Below, in pieces: positions 12,101-22,000 of a DNA stretch of 64,000 nucleotides; the stretch's first letter is position 1, and each line of letters begins with the position of its first letter. A model generated the notes under the pieces. It was not told the origin of the DNA, searched no databases, and saw nothing but the letters and a program-made list of their open reading frames with translations. A program made the position numbers and the translations under genes. This DNA is from Euglena gracilis (Eukaryota > Euglenida > Euglenophyceae > Euglenales): positions 20,573,823 to 20,637,822 of the forward strand of contig CP154955.1 in NCBI GenBank assembly GCA_039621445.1, read 5' to 3'.

Positions 12101-15100
12101 TTTCGCTTTTGAGGTGCAAAAATGGGTCAAAATGGGCAAAGTGGGTGGGTTTGGGCAGGCCAGACAAATTCAGGGTCAAAAATCAAAAATCGACTTTTTG
12201 CACAAGTGGGAGTAATTTTTGGGGACATTTTTGCAGTTTCGATTTTGGCAACCAGTTCGACCCAGGTTGAACCCAGTTCCAGCCGTGGGACCCCCATGGG
12301 GGCGGGGGCATTGGAAGACACCAGACGGGCATGTTTGTTTCGCCGTCCTCTTTCTTGGGGCACCTGTTTCCAGCCAGCACCTTTTTCGAGCCGGCTGGCT
12401 GGACCCCCCCCCCCCGCTGTCCTTAAAAATTTCCCTGACAGCAACACCAACATTATCTGCCTGACCCCCTCGGCATGTTTTCGTTCAAAACCTCACAGGT
12501 GATAACGAACCAACAGAGAACGAGAGGGCGTCGTTGCCAAAGGACTTGACCGTGGAGGAGCTGCCGCAACCCACCGTGTCCATGACCCATGTGTGCATTC
12601 CAGACTTCCCTTTGCTTCCCTCCCAGGCTTCTTCTGTTGGACTTGGAAGATCCCTCCGGGGGGTCTGTGGCCGGACCCTCTCAGGGGGTCCCGGGCCGGA
12701 GGCCTGGGCATTTGTTTCGGCTCAGTCACAGGAAAAAAACCATTCATGTCAGGGGGACTTTATTAAAACCGAGGGGTGGGGAGAGAGAACGGACACCAAT
12801 GGCTCAGGTTTCCGCATTTGGAGGGCAGGGTTTTCTTAAGCTGGACCCTGTCCCCCCCCAGGGGGTGGAGGTACAGCCAGCCAGCACCTTTTTTCCAACC
12901 GCACCTCCCAGCCGGGCTTCAGACCCCGGGGGTCCACTGAAATAAAGTTGGGTCCACCACAGTGAAGCTGGACCAAACCAAACTTTTTCACACAAAGCAG
13001 ATTTTTTTTTGGAAAAAGGGCTGAAGATTTGCCAAAAAATGTAGATTTTTGCCTGTTCTTTGGGGTAGGGTCCAGGTGCCAGCCGAGTGACCTGGGAGGG
13101 GGGTCCAGCCTTTTTCCAGCTGGCCTATGGGACTCCCCGGAGTCCTTAGGAAGACCCGCGTTGGAGAGTTTTGAATTGGACTGATGGGTAATGGGTGACC
13201 ACTGGAAATAGGTGTTGCTTGATTTTGAGTTCCAGCCTGCAGCCCCCCCCCCCCCCGCCCCCTGGGTCGCCCAGTCAGACCAACTGAACGGTACCTTTTT
13301 TTTCCAATCTGTCAGGCTGGACCCTGTGCAGTCCTCTCCGCTGCCAGTCACCATACAACTTCCGCACAATTCCTCCCTTTCTCCCCACAGGAGTGGCCAA
13401 CTCAGGACTTCTCTTTCCCCAAGTACGTCCGGACAGACCTCTTCCCCTACGACTTCAAGCAACCGGAGGACTCCCTCGGCTTCACCCCACCCTTCTTCCC
13501 ATATGACTTTGGGGCCGACGACATCCCGGCCGCCACCCTGTGGAAGGTTGCTTTGCTGGCGGGTTGAGGGTTGGGGGTTGGGCCTCTTCTCCGAGAATGC
13601 CTCATTGAAGTTCCCGCAGCTTGAGGGCACGAGTTATCTTGTTGTTGTGTGACGTGGCATGGCATGGTTGGTGAGCAGAGTGGCCGCCTTTGGGAGGAGG
13701 GTAAGGAAGCAGTTCTTTCTGTGCTGTTGTCAATCTCTTTCAACCCAAGCCAGAGATCCTTTTTTTTTTTACCCCGGTTGGGGGGGTCTGACCCCCCCCC
13801 CCCACCCCACCAGGCCTTCCCTCACAGCCTGCCGGGGAAGGGTCAGGGAGGGGTGGGTGGGTCAGTCTGGTAATACCCCTTCCCTCCGGGGGGGGGGGGG
13901 GTGGGATTTTGGTCAAGAGTGTTGCCCTGGAAGGGGATTTAGATCCAAGTTAACAATTTTGCTCCAAAATATTTTGGGGACCCCAAATTGGCTGCCCCCA
14001 GAACGTCATCCAGTCTGACTCAAAATCTCTATTTTTTTGTCTTGTTGTCCCGCACAGAACCCCTACAACGCCTTCCTGCACGATCCGCTCCCTCGACCAC
14101 TCATGAAAGGTATCCCCTCTCTGGGGGCAGGCATTATTTTTATAAGGCAGAAAATTTTTCAGCATTTTATGTCATTTGTTAAGGCCTTTTAAGACATTTT
14201 CAGGCTTTTTAAGACGTTATTTTTCAAGGTCCAGGGCGGTCAAAGGCCTATCCACGCATCGAGCCAATGTTTTTAATTTTGCATGTGATCCAAAATCAAA
14301 AGGAGCAAAAAAAACACACCTTTGACTTTTGGTTGGATGACAATGTTCCAGCGATGCCAGAAATCATTTTGCTTCCCAGAGTTGGGCATTTTTGCCTGGA
14401 GTTTGCGGCTTTCGTTTTTTCTCGTTTCGAGAATATCCCACCTGCCCAAATTTGGAGGCATTTTAAGGCATTTTAAGGCATTTTAAAGCACTCTGGGCAA
14501 AAATTTCAAGGCACATTTTAAGGAACTTTATGGTTTTTAATGCACCTTAAAAACCATAATGCCTGTCTGGGGGGGGATTGCTTAAATTCAGATTGGAATT
14601 TCCTGACTGTGAGTCACCCCAAACGCCACCCCTGATCTTACAGTCAACCTGGCCATCAAAAATGAAGTGTGCTCTATGAAGACACCGTCAGCTACAAGTA
14701 TTGCATCTTGCATATTGCATGCATATCAAATATCAGTGTCAATTATTTATACATGTATGCGTCTATGCAGGTGTGCGTGTTATTGAATACACACACATAT
14801 ACATATACATCATCTTTTCACTCTTTTTTTTGTCATTTGTGGAGGTAATTCCATTGTGTTACTCCATGCCATACTGCTTCTACTCCCACTTGACACCCTG
14901 CAGCCCAAGCGGAGGATGCCCTCAGCGACACCGACGACGAAGACGCCCCGGATGTGGAGCTGGAGGTTCGGCCGCCGCAGTCGTTGCGGGACGTGGCGGA
15001 CGTGTTTCCGGGGCTGGGGCAGTCGTTCCTCTTGACAGCGACGGATGACGCAGGTGCAGTTCTGGTGGTGTCCAATTCCACCCCAAACCCCCCCCAAACC

Positions 15101-17230
15101 CCCTGCCCTCCTTGGTTTCTGAAACCTCAAGGGAGGGGCTCCAGGTTGGTAAAACCCTCCGAATGATTTCCATTTTGGGCCACTGTTTGGGGTGAGGTTT
15201 CCATTTTGAGAGTCCCCTGTGGGGTTGTCAGCTGGGAACCCCTCCACGGATTGAGTATTGCGGTACACTACTTATTGACTTCGTAACAACGTTGCAAGTG
15301 CTAACGTACTCAATCACCTCCAGCTTCCTTATGATCCTTTAGCGTTCGCTGTCTCATCCATTTAATCATTTTTTTGTGTTTATGTCTGTCCTGTTGAAGG
15401 TGTCCCTGCATACTTCTTGTGAAATGAGCAACAATGAAGTCCTATCCCTGCCCCGACCCCTTTAGAAGTCCACTCGGTGCAACGTGGCTTCCTCAAACCA
15501 ACGGCCGCATGGTAGGGCGTCGCACCTTTTTGGTGACCTGAGGGGGTGCCCTTCCTTTCCCCTTGGGTCCTTAAAAACCTCTGCATCAGGCATTCAAAAA
15601 AGGAAGGCACAATTTCATACAGAAGCTCATAACCCGCCATGTGAAACACCTTGGATGCTGTGGCCTCACCCACGCAATCCAACGGCGGAGGTGGGGGGCA
15701 ACAGCCTCACGCCTCATGCTTGATGCCTCATGTCTCACGCCTCGTGTCTCATGCCTGATGCCTCATGCCTGATGCCTCATGCCTCATGTCTCATGCCTCA
15801 TGTCTCATGCCTCATGTCTCATGCCTCATGTCTGATGCCTCATGCCTCGTGCCTCATGCCTCATGTCTCATGTCTCATGCCTCATGCCTCATGCCTGATG
15901 CCTTATGTCTCGTGCCTCATGCCTCATGCCTCATGCCTCATGCTTCATGCCTGATGCCTCATGCCTCATGCCTCATGCCTCATGCCTGATGCCTTATGTC
16001 TCGTGCCTCATGCCTCATGCCTCATGCCTGATGCCTTATGTCTCGTGCCTCATGCCTGACGCTTGATGCCTCATGCCTCATGTCTCATGCCTCATGTCTC
16101 AGGCCTCATGCGTCATGCCTCATACCTCATGCCTCATGCCTCATGCCTGATGCCTGATGCCTCATGCCTCATGCCTGATGCCTCATGCCTCATGCCTGAT
16201 GCCTCATGCCTCGTGCCTCATGTCTCATGCCTGATGCCTCATGTCTCGTGCCTCATGTCTCATGCCTCATGCCTCATGCCTGATGCCTCATGCCTGATGC
16301 CTCATGCCTCATGCCTCATGTCTCATGCCTCATGTCTCATGCCTAATGCCTGATGTCTCATGCCTCATGCCTGATGCCTCATGCCTCGTGCCTCATGTCT
16401 CATGCCTAATGCCTCATTTCTCGTGCCTCATGTCTCATGCCTCATGCCTCATGCCTCATGCCTCATGCCTGATGCCTGATGCCTCATGCCTCATGCCTCA
16501 TGTCTCATGCCTGATGCCTTATGTCTCGTGCCTCATGCCTCATGCCTCATGCCTCATGCCTCATGCCTGATGCCTCATGCCTCATGCCTGACGCCTGATG
16601 CCTCATGCCTCATGCCTGATGCCTCATGTCTCATGCCTCATGCCTCATGCCTCATGCCTCATGCCTCATGCCTCATGCCTGATGCCTGATGCCTCATGCC
16701 TCATGCCTGATGCCTCATGCCTCACGCCTGATGCCTGATGCCTCGTGCCTCATGTCTCATGCCTGATGCCTCATGTCTCGTGCCTCATGTCTCATGCCTC
16801 ATGCCTCATGCCTCATGCCTGATGCCTCATGCCTCATGCCTCATGCCTCATGTCTCATGTCTCGTGTCTCATGCCTCATGTCTCATGCCTCATGCCTCAT
16901 GCCTGATGCCTCGTGCCTCATGCCTCATGTCTTATGTCTTGTGCCTCATGCCTCATGCCTGATGCCTCATGTCTCGTGCCTCATGTTTCATGCCTCATGC
17001 CTCATGCCTGATGCCTCGTGCCTCATGCCTCATGTCTCATGCCTCATGTCTCATGCCTCATGCCTGATGGCCCAGCCCTACCCTCCCCAGACGCGGTGCG
17101 GCTCGTGCCCCCGAAGCCCATCCACCGGTTCGCCGCCGCCACGCGCAACGCGCTGCGGGTGGAGGACGTCCGCCGGGCCCTGGAGGAGGTCGAGGCCTGC
17201 CTGCCCCCGGCCCTCCGGAAGCAGTTCTGA
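5951..17230 (+). CDS. Gene A: 13-exon gene, CFAP221-like motile-cilium protein (tentative)
   Basis: Thirteen exons join with fully compatible phases: 5951-6133, 6340-6372, 6831-6946, 9105-9290, 10354-10455, 10808-11006, 11775-11924, 12499-12590, 13391-13546, 14058-14109, 14644-14697, 14904-15053 and 17091-17230, ending QF-TGA. The product is at least 500 residues and the N-terminus lies upstream. Its order is: a charged helical part with EEQDRLRSEEERRKRAED; a basic helix ARTLLTINRVQTRLAKAR; a segment with VPLHFKQMGYKPVS; an aromatic-Pro part with FPYDF and FFPYDF; an acidic patch SDTDDEDAPD; and a helical tail. An Arg-rich helix followed by an MGY-x-PV segment fits my memory of CFAP221/PCDP1, a central-pair protein of motile cilia. 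That name is inference without a search. Confidence 0.6.
6340..6372 (+). CDS. Gene A micro-exon
   Basis: A 33-base exon between TACCTGCAG and GTATGT. It encodes GHPLMTVEEVQ and keeps phase (one base in, one base out) with both neighbours. It is short, so its support is the strong donor and the phase match. Confidence 0.5.
6831..6946 (+). CDS. Gene A exon
   Basis: It encodes an acidic and basic helix including AAIVEEQDRLRSEEERRK. The acceptor is TTCAG. The donor GTGGGT at 6947 gives phase 0, as the next exon needs. A stronger-looking GTACGT donor at 6994 would extend the frame by 15 codons but break that phase, so it may be an alternative form. Confidence 0.55.
9105..9290 (+). CDS. Gene A exon
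   Basis: Sixty-two codons with strong GC third positions, between CTTTGCAG and GTAAGT, both near-consensus. The reading contains VEVHAHPMNRLEADPK and the basic helix ARTLLTINRVQTRLAKAR. Confidence 0.75.
9499..9983. mobile_element. 485-bp hAT-like non-autonomous element
   Basis: Termini CAGGGGTTTTCTTAAG and CTTAATAAAACCCCTG are inverted copies. Flanking octamers TGTGGGAG (9491-9498) and TGCGGGAG (9984-9991) match at 7 of 8 positions, consistent with an 8-bp target duplication. Inside are repeated CCAGCCAGCAGC, two tandem GAGTGAAATAAAGTTGGGTC units and long C/G runs. It lies in an intron of gene A. Confidence 0.8.
10354..10455 (+). CDS. Gene A exon
   Basis: The acceptor is GCTTCAG. The frame encodes DNKAAAEPSKMM then SFNPIELKVLNCLFPL. 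The end is either 10449 or 10455; both donors (GTTATC, GTCAAT) are weak but keep phase 0. Confidence 0.5.
10808..11006 (+). CDS. Gene A exon
   Basis: The acceptor is TTCGTCAG. The phase-0 frame has high GC third positions and encodes VPLHFKQMGYKPVSQGR and TELPSIGATPFKALL. Its weak donor GTTCAT leaves one base that completes a Gly codon with the next exon. A second open frame exists here but has poorer codon bias. Confidence 0.5.
11030..11400. repeat. AT-rich dispersed repeat, copy 1
   Basis: It shares order and words with 53680-54040: a T-rich start, GAAAAATT, TTTTTTGCATTTTTTT, TTTTTATGCAAAAT, CTCTCCAGCAGAAAGTGTAC, AAAGGATTTT and TTTGCGTCGC...TTTTTCGAGG. A shorter related TTTGTGTTTGTTGTGTCGCG end occurs at 37110-37315. 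The boundaries are not defined. Confidence 0.6.
11775..11924 (+). CDS. Gene A exon
   Basis: The acceptor is CTTTTAG and the donor GTGAGC. It encodes TYVRMYKDGTKVLPTSYDSD and then VTSHATGYIACEARHLL. The alternating hydrophobic pattern suggests beta strands. Confidence 0.65.
11973..12437. mobile_element. hAT-like element of the same family in the next intron
   Basis: Termini CAGGGCGTTTCTTAA and TTAAAAATTTCCCTG are inverted, and the interior has GTCCAGCCAGCCAGCAGC and GGCTGGCTGGACCC. No target duplication is visible, so it is older or rearranged. It ends 61 bases before an exon of gene A. Confidence 0.55.
12499..12590 (+). CDS. Gene A exon
   Basis: The acceptor is CCTCACAG. It encodes DNEPTENERASLPKDLTVEE and then QPTVSMTH before the donor GTGTGC. 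The phase matches both neighbours. Confidence 0.7.
12826..13160. mobile_element. 335-bp hAT-like non-autonomous element
   Basis: Termini CAGGGTTTTCTTAAG and CTTAGGAAGACCCGCG are imperfect inverted copies. Flanking octamers TTGGAGGG (12818-12825) and TTGGAGAG (13161-13168) match at 7 of 8. The interior shares CAGCCAGCCAGCACC and TGAAATAAAGTTGGGTCC with the 9.5-kb copy. Third element of this family within gene A introns. Confidence 0.75.
13391..13546 (+). CDS. Gene A exon
   Basis: Fifty-two codons between CCCCACAG and GTTGCT. The reading has WPTQDFSFPKYV, DLFPYDFKQPEDSLGF and FFPYDFGADD. The repeated F-P-Y-D-F is unusual and should make the family recognisable by search. Confidence 0.75.
14058..14109 (+). 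CDS. Gene A exon
   Basis: The acceptor is CGCACAG and the donor GTATCC. It encodes NPYNAFLHDPLPRPLMK and leaves one base for the next exon. Confidence 0.7.
14644..14697 (+). CDS. Gene A exon
   Basis: The acceptor is CTTACAG and the donor GTATTG. It encodes VNLAIKNEVCSMKTPSAT. Phase is one base in and one base out. Confidence 0.65.
14904..15053 (+). CDS. Gene A exon, acidic linker
   Basis: The acceptor is CCCTGCAG and the donor GTGCAG. It encodes QAEDALSDTDDEDAPDVELE then SLRDVADVFPGLGQSFLL. The acidic stretch is probably a flexible linker. Confidence 0.75.
15708..17071. repeat. TCATGCC heptamer minisatellite
   Basis: About 1.36 kb of tandem 7-mers, mainly TCATGCC with TGATGCC, TCATGTC, TCGTGCC and TTATGTC variants. 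Because 7 is not a multiple of 3, the array has no stops in several frames and gives false MPHASCLM proteins. It fills most of the last intron of gene A and ends about 20 bases before the acceptor. Longer blocks of variants recur (for example TGATGCCTTATGTCTCGTGC near 15894, 15987 and 16028), so the array has a higher-order structure. Confidence 0.95.
17091..17230 (+). CDS. Gene A terminal exon
   Basis: The acceptor is CTCCCCAG. It encodes VRLVPPKPIHRFAAATRN then RVEDVRRALEEVEACLPPAL, and ends RKQF-TGA. Codon third positions are almost all G or C. The helix VEDVRRALEEVEACL is amphipathic. This is the 3' end of gene A. Confidence 0.75.
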
Positions 17231-18754
17231 CCGTCGCCCACACACCGCCTCCGCGGCCTTTGAGCTGCAGGGGCTTGCGCTACCGCGGACAGTTCCTGTT
17301 TGTTGTATGTGGCACTGCAATTTCGAGCGTCTGTTTTTGTCTATGTCAAATATACCGACCACTCCCTCCAACTTACATGCTATCCACAGTGCCACTTGTT
17401 TTCTTTTTTTCCATTTTTTTAGCCCACTACAATTTGCTTTTGAGCATGCGATGATGGTCGAAATCACTCCTTCCACTGCAGTTTAAGGTCGTTCTGCATC
17501 GGATATCTATGGTATCTCGAAAAGTGTCTTGATATTCAACCGGGATGGAGGAAGGCGCATTTCCCCCTGCATCCCATACAATCAATGACAATGCTAAAGA
17601 AGGCGCATTGCCCCCTTGCAACAATGACAATGAATTCAATGGTTCCTCTTGTTGCAGCTGCTGCTTGGGGGGCTGTGAACTCAAAATACTTTCTGGAAAC
17701 CCGTTCCAGTCCCCACCAGTGCATTTAAGCTCAGTACATTGTTATTCCCGACAGCATCCATTCTTCATTTGGTCTTTTCAATTCAGATGTGTGTGCAAGG
17801 CATCGCTGTAGTTATCTCGTTCGCATGTTCTGGGCATCGGTCCCTGCCGTACGGCCTCACTGCACAGGTTCCAGGGTCCTTTGCCCCACCAGGGCTGCTT
17901 TGCCATCCACCTTCGTCTGGTTTCACTGCTCGGGTGATGGGCCCCTCCCCAGGGATGTTCGACCCCACCACGGATGCAGACGACGTCCAGGGCTCCGTTC
18001 CGCTCCCCCGCCATCCCACTCTTTATTTTGGAAAGGTTGATTCATGTGACCTTTATTTCCCACTGCCAAGCCGCTCTCCAATCATGACCTGCTTTGTGTT
18101 GCCACCGACTTGGCGGCGTCAAATTGTTTGAAGAGCGTTGGATGCATTGGGGGGGGGGGTATGGTGGTGGCTGCGCAATTTGTAATCCAGGGGGCGTCAG
18201 CCCTGCAGAAGTGATAGTGGGAGCTTCCAGGGTTCTTTGATTCAGGATTTGCCGTACTCCCCCCAAATGATATACCCCCCTTGGGCCGGGACTTCAGTTG
18301 TCCAAATATTGCCCCCCCCCCCCTGCCGCACTCTGAAGAAGGAAACCCAACAAGACAGAAAATTATCGTTTTCTCTCCAAAAACAGCATGCTTTGGCAAA
18401 TGATGGGTTCAGCAAATTTTGAGGAAAGAATGTGCAATAAAGCGTCAAAATGAACGAATGTCAGAAGTTATGTAAAAATGTGCATTTTTGGGGTCCTTTT
18501 TGAGGATGGAGAACTATGCCCAAATAACATACCCCCCCCCCCCGGACCCCAACTTCGGCCGCTCGATTGACATACCCCTGGGACATTATCGTTTGGGAGG
18601 TTTTTTCCTTTGTTGGGGGGGTTGGCCAGTAGCAAACCCAAGCGTCAGCCCAAACCGGGAATACGCCCGGTTTGGGGAGGGGAGTGGCTGCTTTTTTCCA
18701 GCTACTGCAGCCAAACTCAACTGTCTCCCGGGCTGCCAATCTTACCCCCCTCAG
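17231..18754. other. Spacer between genes A and B
   Basis: It holds the probable 3' untranslated region of gene A, then AT/GC-mixed sequence with C runs at 18150, 18310 and 18530. The latter two are followed by GGGACTTC or CCCAACTTCGG words, a repeat pair also seen at 54750 and 55020. No exon is supported. Confidence 0.45.
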
Positions 18755-19062
18755 GACCTCAGACAGGCAAGAAGGAGTGGGGCCCTGCCGGGGAGGACCT
18801 CCATGCAGAGCTGCAGCGGCGCCGGGCGCAGCTGCTGACGGCGAAGCGGCACCTCGCGGACCAGCACTGCCAGCTGCGGGTGCTGCTGCAGGGCTCGTCC
18901 CCCGCGCTGGCCGCCCGCTGGCTGGCCGACCACCGGCGACTGCTGCGGCGGGGCTCCCGGTCCCCCGACCGCGGCCAGCGCACTCCACCAGTCCCCTGGC
19001 GCCACAGCAGAACTTGGGCTTGTCTTCGCCCCTGCCTCGCGGAATTTCGCCTCCTGAAATGA
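18755..19062 (+). CDS. Gene B exon 1 or terminal exon of a separate gene
   Basis: After CCCCTCAG the frame encodes TGKKEWGPAGEDLHAEL, QRRRAQLLTAKRHLADQHC and ARWLADHRRLLRR. It stays open to a TGA at 19060-19062. No good donor lies inside, so this may be a terminal exon of a small upstream gene. The first part is clearly helical. Confidence 0.5.
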
Positions 19063-22000
19063 TAGTGTTCCGAGTTAGCAAGTGACCTGGGCGGGTGTTT
19101 ATTTGTCATCAGTGATTTTATCATTCAGCAACATTGACGGGTCCCATCCAAAGCCACCCAACTGTCCCACAATTCCATCAAAGGCCAAAAAAGGGCCACC
19201 AAAGACCCCCAAAAGCATCGTTTTGGGGGGCCTGAGACACTTTTGGTCAGGTTCCGCAGCCGTATTTTTGTCTTTCTCGCCCGTGCCAATTCGATGGGGT
19301 GCGCTGTGGGCTGACCTGTGCACGGTGGGGTCGGAGGTTGCGGAGGAGGAGGACCCAGTGGGGGGCGGAGGTGCGGGCTCTCCGGGGAGGGGGTCTGGCG
19401 GCGGCGGCGGCAGTGGTGGCGGGGACGCGGTGCTGGCGCTGGAGGAGCGGCTGCTGGCGGCGACGGCGGAGAACGAGGCGTTGCAGGTGGACGTGCGGAC
19501 CTGCCAGCGGGAGCTCAAGCGGCTCACCGCGGAGAAGGGCTCCCTGGAGGTGCACCCAGCGGGGCGGGCGGCACCGGGTATCTTCCTAATTGTAGTGCAC
19601 TGATCGTGTGTTGGCATCATCCATGCCTTGTTTTGGGAGGAGCAACAAACCCTGAAGCAAACTTTCAATGGCATGATGAAGGAAGGGAATGTAGGGTGTT
19701 CATTGCATGACCGAGTCACTGCAGTCATGAGTGACCTTGCTGACCTCGTGATGGTGATGATGTTGGCGTTGATGTTCTTGATGCTCTCGTGTTGTTTCTT
19801 GGCCGTGCTGGGTGCCCTGACCTATGGAGGCGACCGGCCGACCCGCTGTGGGTGGCTGCAGCAGCTGACGGCGGAGCTCACCAGCATGCGCATCGCGGAC
19901 CAGGAGACCCAGCACCGGGCCACGATGCTGGCGGAGGTGCAGGTCACGGTGCGCTGGCTGGAGGAGCGCCTGCAGAGCGCGAAGGAGTGGGAGATGCTGG
20001 CGGCCAAGAACCGCCGAGACCAGAGCCCTTGCCGGGTGGCATATGGGTGGCAGGCTGCGTCCGCTGTCGCCACAGGTTTTTAGCCTTTTGTCGTAATTGC
20101 TGTCCTGGGCAACTTTTTTTTTGACAGCACTTTCCTTGAATCTGCTTTGTAACTTACGTAACAAAGTAACAGATCAAGACGCAAAGAGTAAAAATAAATG
20201 CAGAGTAAAAAATAAATGCAAACGAGAAGTTCGAAAAATATCTGGCCCAGCTGTACCTGGAAAAGGCGGCAAAAGGAGTTTTTTTTGGATTCCCCCGTGC
20301 TGATGGCATACATACCACCCACTGTTGCTTTCTGCAGCCCCCCCATGTTCATCGACACGTGGTGGTCATGCCAAGGGGATGGAGGCCGGGGCTGTGGCGG
20401 TGATGCCGAGCGGCTTGAGCGGGAGAACGGGTCCTACCTGGAGCTGCTGCTGGACCAGGAGGAGGAGGTGGCGAGGGCCCGCCCGCGGTGCACCCCCCGG
20501 CGCGCGCCACGCCATGGGCTGTGCGGGAATGTGTGGTCGGGCGGACCCAGTGGGGGGACACCAGTGGGGGGGGGGGAAGTCCAACGGTGGCCTCAGGGAT
20601 GGCATTACGACCCTCCTTGTGAGGCAGGGTCGGGTCTGCGGCCGGCGCGTCGACGGGCACCCCTGGGTCTAACCCCCGAAACTCCTCCGGCAGAACGGGT
20701 CCTGGGCCGGCCCTCTGCCCGGCGCGGGTGCGGCAGCAGAACAGCGTCTATGTGCAGGAGATCGAGGCATACCGCGCCAAGGAGGGGGAGATCCAGGCGC
20801 TCCTGCAGCAGCTGCAGCAGTCCGCCCAGCCCAACCTGGGGGGGGGGGCGGTAGGGCGGGGGGGCAGACTTCGATATAAGGAGGGTTGGGGTTTGGAGGG
20901 GGCTCCCCCCTCCTGGATCTGGGGGGGGGGGCTGGACTGCAACAGTCCCAATTTGGCTTGTGGAAATCCCAGTGGATCCTCCCCCCTGTGGACCGGCTCG
21001 CCAGTGGAAAACTTTCCAATAACCAGTGCTTTGCGCCGGAAATGTTCTTTGGACCCAAAAACTTGTCAAAAATGCTCATTTTGGCCATTTTTGGGTTTTT
21101 CGAAAAAAATTATCTGAAAACTTATTTAAAATTTAATTTCCACCTCGGCGCACGGAGCCGAAGGAGTTTTTTTTCCCCCACTCGGGGGGATCCCCAGACC
21201 CCCCTGGTCTAATTTTCAGTGTCTAGCAAAATGGCTGGCCAGTGGACCCCCCTGGGGTCCTTAAGCATGTGGCCTGGTCCTCGCACTTGGGGTCTTCCTA
21301 CCGCAACCCTCCCCCCCAGTGAGAACGAGCGGGGTGGGCTGCCAGCAAAGAGCAGTACGAGGAGAAGAGCCGTCAGCTGGGCTCGCAGATGCAGCGCCAG
21401 GCGGAGGAGAGCCGGCGGCTGGTGGAGCTGGTGGGCTGCCGCGGCGACCGCGACCCGCGGTCCCCGACGCAGCAGGCGCTGCAGGCCCAGCTGCAGGCGC
21501 TGGCGCTGGAGCTGGAGCAGCTGAGGCATGAGGCGGCCACCGCATCCCTGGAGGTTGCCATTGCCCGGGTTGGGTGGGTCAGAAAGTTTGTTTTGAATTG
21601 AAACTACAAATTGACACTTACCAAAATCTCATTATGAACATTGCCAAAATTGTATTATTGACATTTACCTTCAATGCCAAATCATTGTTTGTTATTATTA
21701 TATTACCTCCCCCCCCCCCATGCCTAATGAACACCCTTGCCCAATGAACAGGGGGTGTTCGGACCGTCTAGATTGTCACCATATGCCTTATCTACAGAGA
21801 AACCGTACCCCAAGCCCAATGAACACCCCCCGTTCAGACTGTCTAGATTGTCACCTTAGTGTTCATTGGGCTTGGGGGGGGGAGGTACTATATTATTATT
21901 ATTCTTATTATATTTATCTTATGAAGTTCAGTTTACAATTCATTGTGTGATCCAAGTTGCCAGAGTACAGAATTGTTGGACACCATGGCTTCCCCGACCC

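Noticed and set aside
15730-17486. Many long frames reading MPHASCLMPHASC, up to 237 residues
   Set aside because: They are translations of the TCATGCC heptamer array; the repeat lies in an intron bounded by exons that join in phase.
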